Assembly: GCA_030753015.1 (NCBI GenBank)
Contig: JASMDC010000047.1
Span: forward strand, 1 to 26,847
Direction of reading: 5' to 3'
DNA length: 26,847 nt
DNA from: Candidatus Undinarchaeales archaeon
GTDB taxonomy: Archaea > SpSt-1190 > JASMDC01
Position numbers and translations under genes: made by a program
The notes under the pieces: generated by a model
What the model was told of the DNA's origin: nothing
What the model saw: only the letters and a program-made list of their open reading frames with translations
Database searches by the model: none
Shown: piece after piece, positions 24,871 through 26,847 of the stretch
Numbering within the stretch: position 1 is the first letter of the stretch
Layout: each line of letters opens with the position of its first letter

Positions 24871-26847
24871 GTGAGCACCATGGGGGGACTGACCGATGCG
24901 AACACCGATGTCCCAATAGGGGCGAACAGACCACGCCTAACGCTCCTTTTGCTGCTCGTGTTCCTTGTGGTGGCCCAGCCCGCTCTTGGTGCCGATGACG
25001 AGATAATCCTCGACACCCTCCCCTTTGTAGTACGCATCGCTCTCGTCCTCCTCTGGGCAGCGGTGTTCTACGTCGTTTTCCTGTACTGTGGTGTGCTCTA
25101 TGAGAGCGTTCGCTCACCCGACATCCCGATCCTCTGTGCTGGAACCCTGCTCTTCGTCCTGGGTCTCCTCATGCTCCAGACGGGGATGCTGGCGACACCT
25201 CCCTATATTATGGAACGCCTTCTTGAGGTGCTCCCTCCCCATATCTATGTCCTCAAGATGGTGCTCCTCCTTGCGATCATCGGGCTCACGCTCATGTTCC
25301 TTCGGGAGTGGGCTCGTGTGTTCATGGTCGCACCGATCCTCGATGAGCCGGGCTATATCCCATACGCCGCCGCGTCCGCCTCGCTCCTCATCAACGCGAT
25401 CGCCATCATGCTCCCCTACGTCTACAATCCCGTGATCCAGATACACGAGCGGATTCTGTTGTTCCCTGTGGTGGGTGGCGGTCTGTTCATCATCCTGGCC
25501 GGGTACTACACCTTGACAGGTCTCCTCGTTGCAAGGGAGACCCCGGTCCTTCGACGCTTCATATGGATCATCGCGGAAACGACGCTCATGACCGTGTTCC
25601 TCATCCTCTTCCTAACTGAAACGCTCTGGGTCCCTGCTAACCTCCGCGGAGTGGTCTTCCCCCACACGATCTTCTACTCATACGTGGGGTTCGCCCTCAT
25701 TCTCATCGGTTACGTCCTCAAGGTACGCTCCCTGGTCGCCTTCTCGAGCACGTTCATCGCACGGGAGGTCGCACGTTCCACAGGCACCAAGGGTGATACG
25801 ACCTTGTTCTGCAGGGTGATGGACCGCCTCGTGGACTACTTCGAGGACGTGCCTGCCCTTCTTGATGCTTTGAAGAAGGTGGGCGTCAGGACCTATCTCA
25901 CCTTCCGCCCGGCGGACCGGAGGTTCACGTACACCGGTCACGACCTTACTTCCTTCGAGATGGAGGAGGTCTTCACTAAGGCCTTCTTCGCATCGATCGA
26001 GCTCGCGACATCCTCCCATCCTCCGGTAACGCGAGGGGAGGTGGACGAGGACCGGCTCAAGGCTGATATCACCGATCATCTCGGTGATGACATCCGTGAC
26101 GTACCGCTCAGAGTGCGCTCCTACCTTCTCCCTGAGACGAAGCTCATGGAGCTCACAGTAACCGATACTATGAAGAAACTCCTAGAGATCCTGAGCCTGA
26201 CAAAGGGGATGTCCGGGGTTCTCATGAGGAGCCTTGGCCCCGCGTTCCCCCGGGGGACCTTCTCTCTGGAGGACGAGTTCATCACTTTCGATCCCGCTCA
26301 CATGCGTGAGCATATCCTCAGTAACAGCAGGACCGAGGATGACTTCGAACAGGGGCTCTCAACGGCCTATCTAAGATTCTACCGTATCGTCCTCACCAAA
26401 GGCCGGGGCCTTCTGAGCATAGACCGTCTCAGGTCGATCCTTGAGACCGTTGTCTCTCCGTACTCCACCGATAAGCTCTACGCCGCGACCGGTATCCCGT
26501 CCCTCCTCGCGAACGGCCTGTTCGCAAAGGATCATCCATGGGGCTACACCGAGCTCGACGAGGCTGCAGGAAGAATACAGAACAACTTCGCCGTGCTCCT
26601 GGCCCATACTCCGGACTTCCCCAAGGAGGACTTCCTCTCCCGGTTCATCTCGGGGAACATCAACGAGTATCGCAACGTCATCCTCGTGTCCCATATCAAG
26701 CCAGCAGTGCTCACCACGATGCTCGGGCCCGAGCTGGAAGCAGAGCAGCTCATGGACGAGGACCGGTTATGCATGCTGCTGCTCGATCCCAACCAGGAGG
26801 ACATGGTCACGGAGCGCAAGAACGTTGTTAGGATCAACACGTCCTTC
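24871..26847 (+). CDS. Multi-pass membrane protein with large soluble C-terminal region (3' partial, unrecognised)
   Basis: The frame is open from 24871 to the right edge (about 659 residues) without a stop, so the end lies outside the window. After an N-terminal hydrophobic stretch ending ALGA, which may be a cleaved signal, about seven further hydrophobic segments follow (approximately 49-71, 79-103, 122-140, 158-178, 190-212, 224-246 and 256-280, counted from the ATG at 24880). The remaining 375 or so residues are soluble and probably cytoplasmic, with a basic patch RSTGTKGD after the last TM. No kinase, GGDEF or transporter motif is seen. The seven-TM-plus-soluble layout resembles sensor proteins; the last part (RNVILVSHIKP..LLLDP) has alternating strands and helices, faintly like archaeal DUF835 sensory domains, but I do not claim this. 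Long open frame and high-GC codon use like its neighbours support coding. Confidence 0.75.
   Translation, partial: MSTMGGLTDANTDVPIGANRPRLTLLLLLVFLVVAQPALGADDEIILDTLPFVVRIALVLLWAAVFYVVFLYCGVLYESVRSPDIPILCAGTLLFVLGLLMLQTGMLATPPYIMERLLEVLPPHIYVLKMVLLLAIIGLTLMFLREWARVFMVAPILDEPGYIPYAAASASLLINAIAIMLPYVYNPVIQIHERILLFPVVGGGLFIILAGYYTLTGLLVARETPVLRRFIWIIAETTLMTVFLILFLTETLWVPANLRGVVFPHTIFYSYVGFALILIGYVLKVRSLVAFSSTFIAREVARSTGTKGDTTLFCRVMDRLVDYFEDVPALLDALKKVGVRTYLTFRPADRRFTYTGHDLTSFEMEEVFTKAFFASIELATSSHPPVTRGEVDEDRLKADITDHLGDDIRDVPLRVRSYLLPETKLMELTVTDTMKKLLEILSLTKGMSGVLMRSLGPAFPRGTFSLEDEFITFDPAHMREHILSNSRTEDDFEQGLSTAYLRFYRIVLTKGRGLLSIDRLRSILETVVSPYSTDKLYAATGIPSLLANGLFAKDHPWGYTELDEAAGRIQNNFAVLLAHTPDFPKEDFLSRFISGNINEYRNVILVSHIKPAVLTTMLGPELEAEQLMDEDRLCMLLLDPNQEDMVTERKNVVRINTSF

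Noticed and set aside
25114-26079. Minus-strand frames opposite the right-edge gene
   Set aside because: They are short, rich in charged residues as expected for the mirror of a hydrophobic plus-strand frame, and have no promoters.

Overview
The window is archaeal chromosome. The main evidence is a minus-strand run of information-processing genes in the canonical archaeal order: RNA polymerase B'', B', A', A'', then L30e, the NusA-like KH protein, S12, S7, EF-2, EF-1A and S10. Supporting signs are TATA boxes about 25-29 nt upstream of several start codons (leaderless mRNAs), GGAGG/GAGGT Shine-Dalgarno sites inside the operon, and a tRNA-Asp gene with a small bulge-helix-bulge intron. The largest polymerase subunits are split (A'/A'' and B'/B''). 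The B split is typical of many euryarchaeal lineages (methanogens, Archaeoglobales, haloarchaea). A DPANN or other deep lineage cannot be excluded, and I do not name a species.

Left part (1-5.5 kb): a membrane protein that enters from the left edge, with a Lys-rich KKxxP repeat tail, one transmembrane helix and three tandem thioredoxin/DsbA-like domains. Convergent to it is a tandem OB-fold protein. From a shared TATA region a divergent gene encodes a secreted, membrane-anchored Ig/CARDB-like protein with a Gln/Tyr/Gly-rich C-terminal tail. A small coiled-coil protein follows.

Middle-left part (5.5-10.8 kb): four minus-strand genes, most with their own TATA box. They are a Tat-exported metallophosphoesterase, an alkaline-phosphatase-superfamily phosphodiesterase, an unrecognised membrane protein, and a Memo-AMMECR1 fusion with a lipoprotein signal and a Cys-rich N-terminal module. 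Together the left 10.8 kb is dominated by cell-surface and envelope functions.

Middle-right part (10.8-24.5 kb): the transcription/translation operon. Genes overlap or lie a few bases apart, except for a 182-nt gap before EF-1A, which has its own promoter. S7 and RpoA'' carry long Lys-rich N-terminal extensions made of near-identical DNA repeats. rpoH, usually the first gene of this operon in Archaea, is not there. Instead tRNA-Lys and intron-containing tRNA-Asp lie just upstream.

Right edge (24.7-26.8 kb): a divergent plus-strand gene for a multi-pass membrane protein with a large soluble C-terminal region runs off the window. I recognise no family for it.

The most unusual themes are: Lys-rich repeat tails on three unrelated proteins, a probably extracellular Memo-AMMECR1 lipoprotein, the prion-like tail next to a G8 tract, and the missing rpoH. 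No CRISPR arrays, insertion sequences or phage genes were seen.
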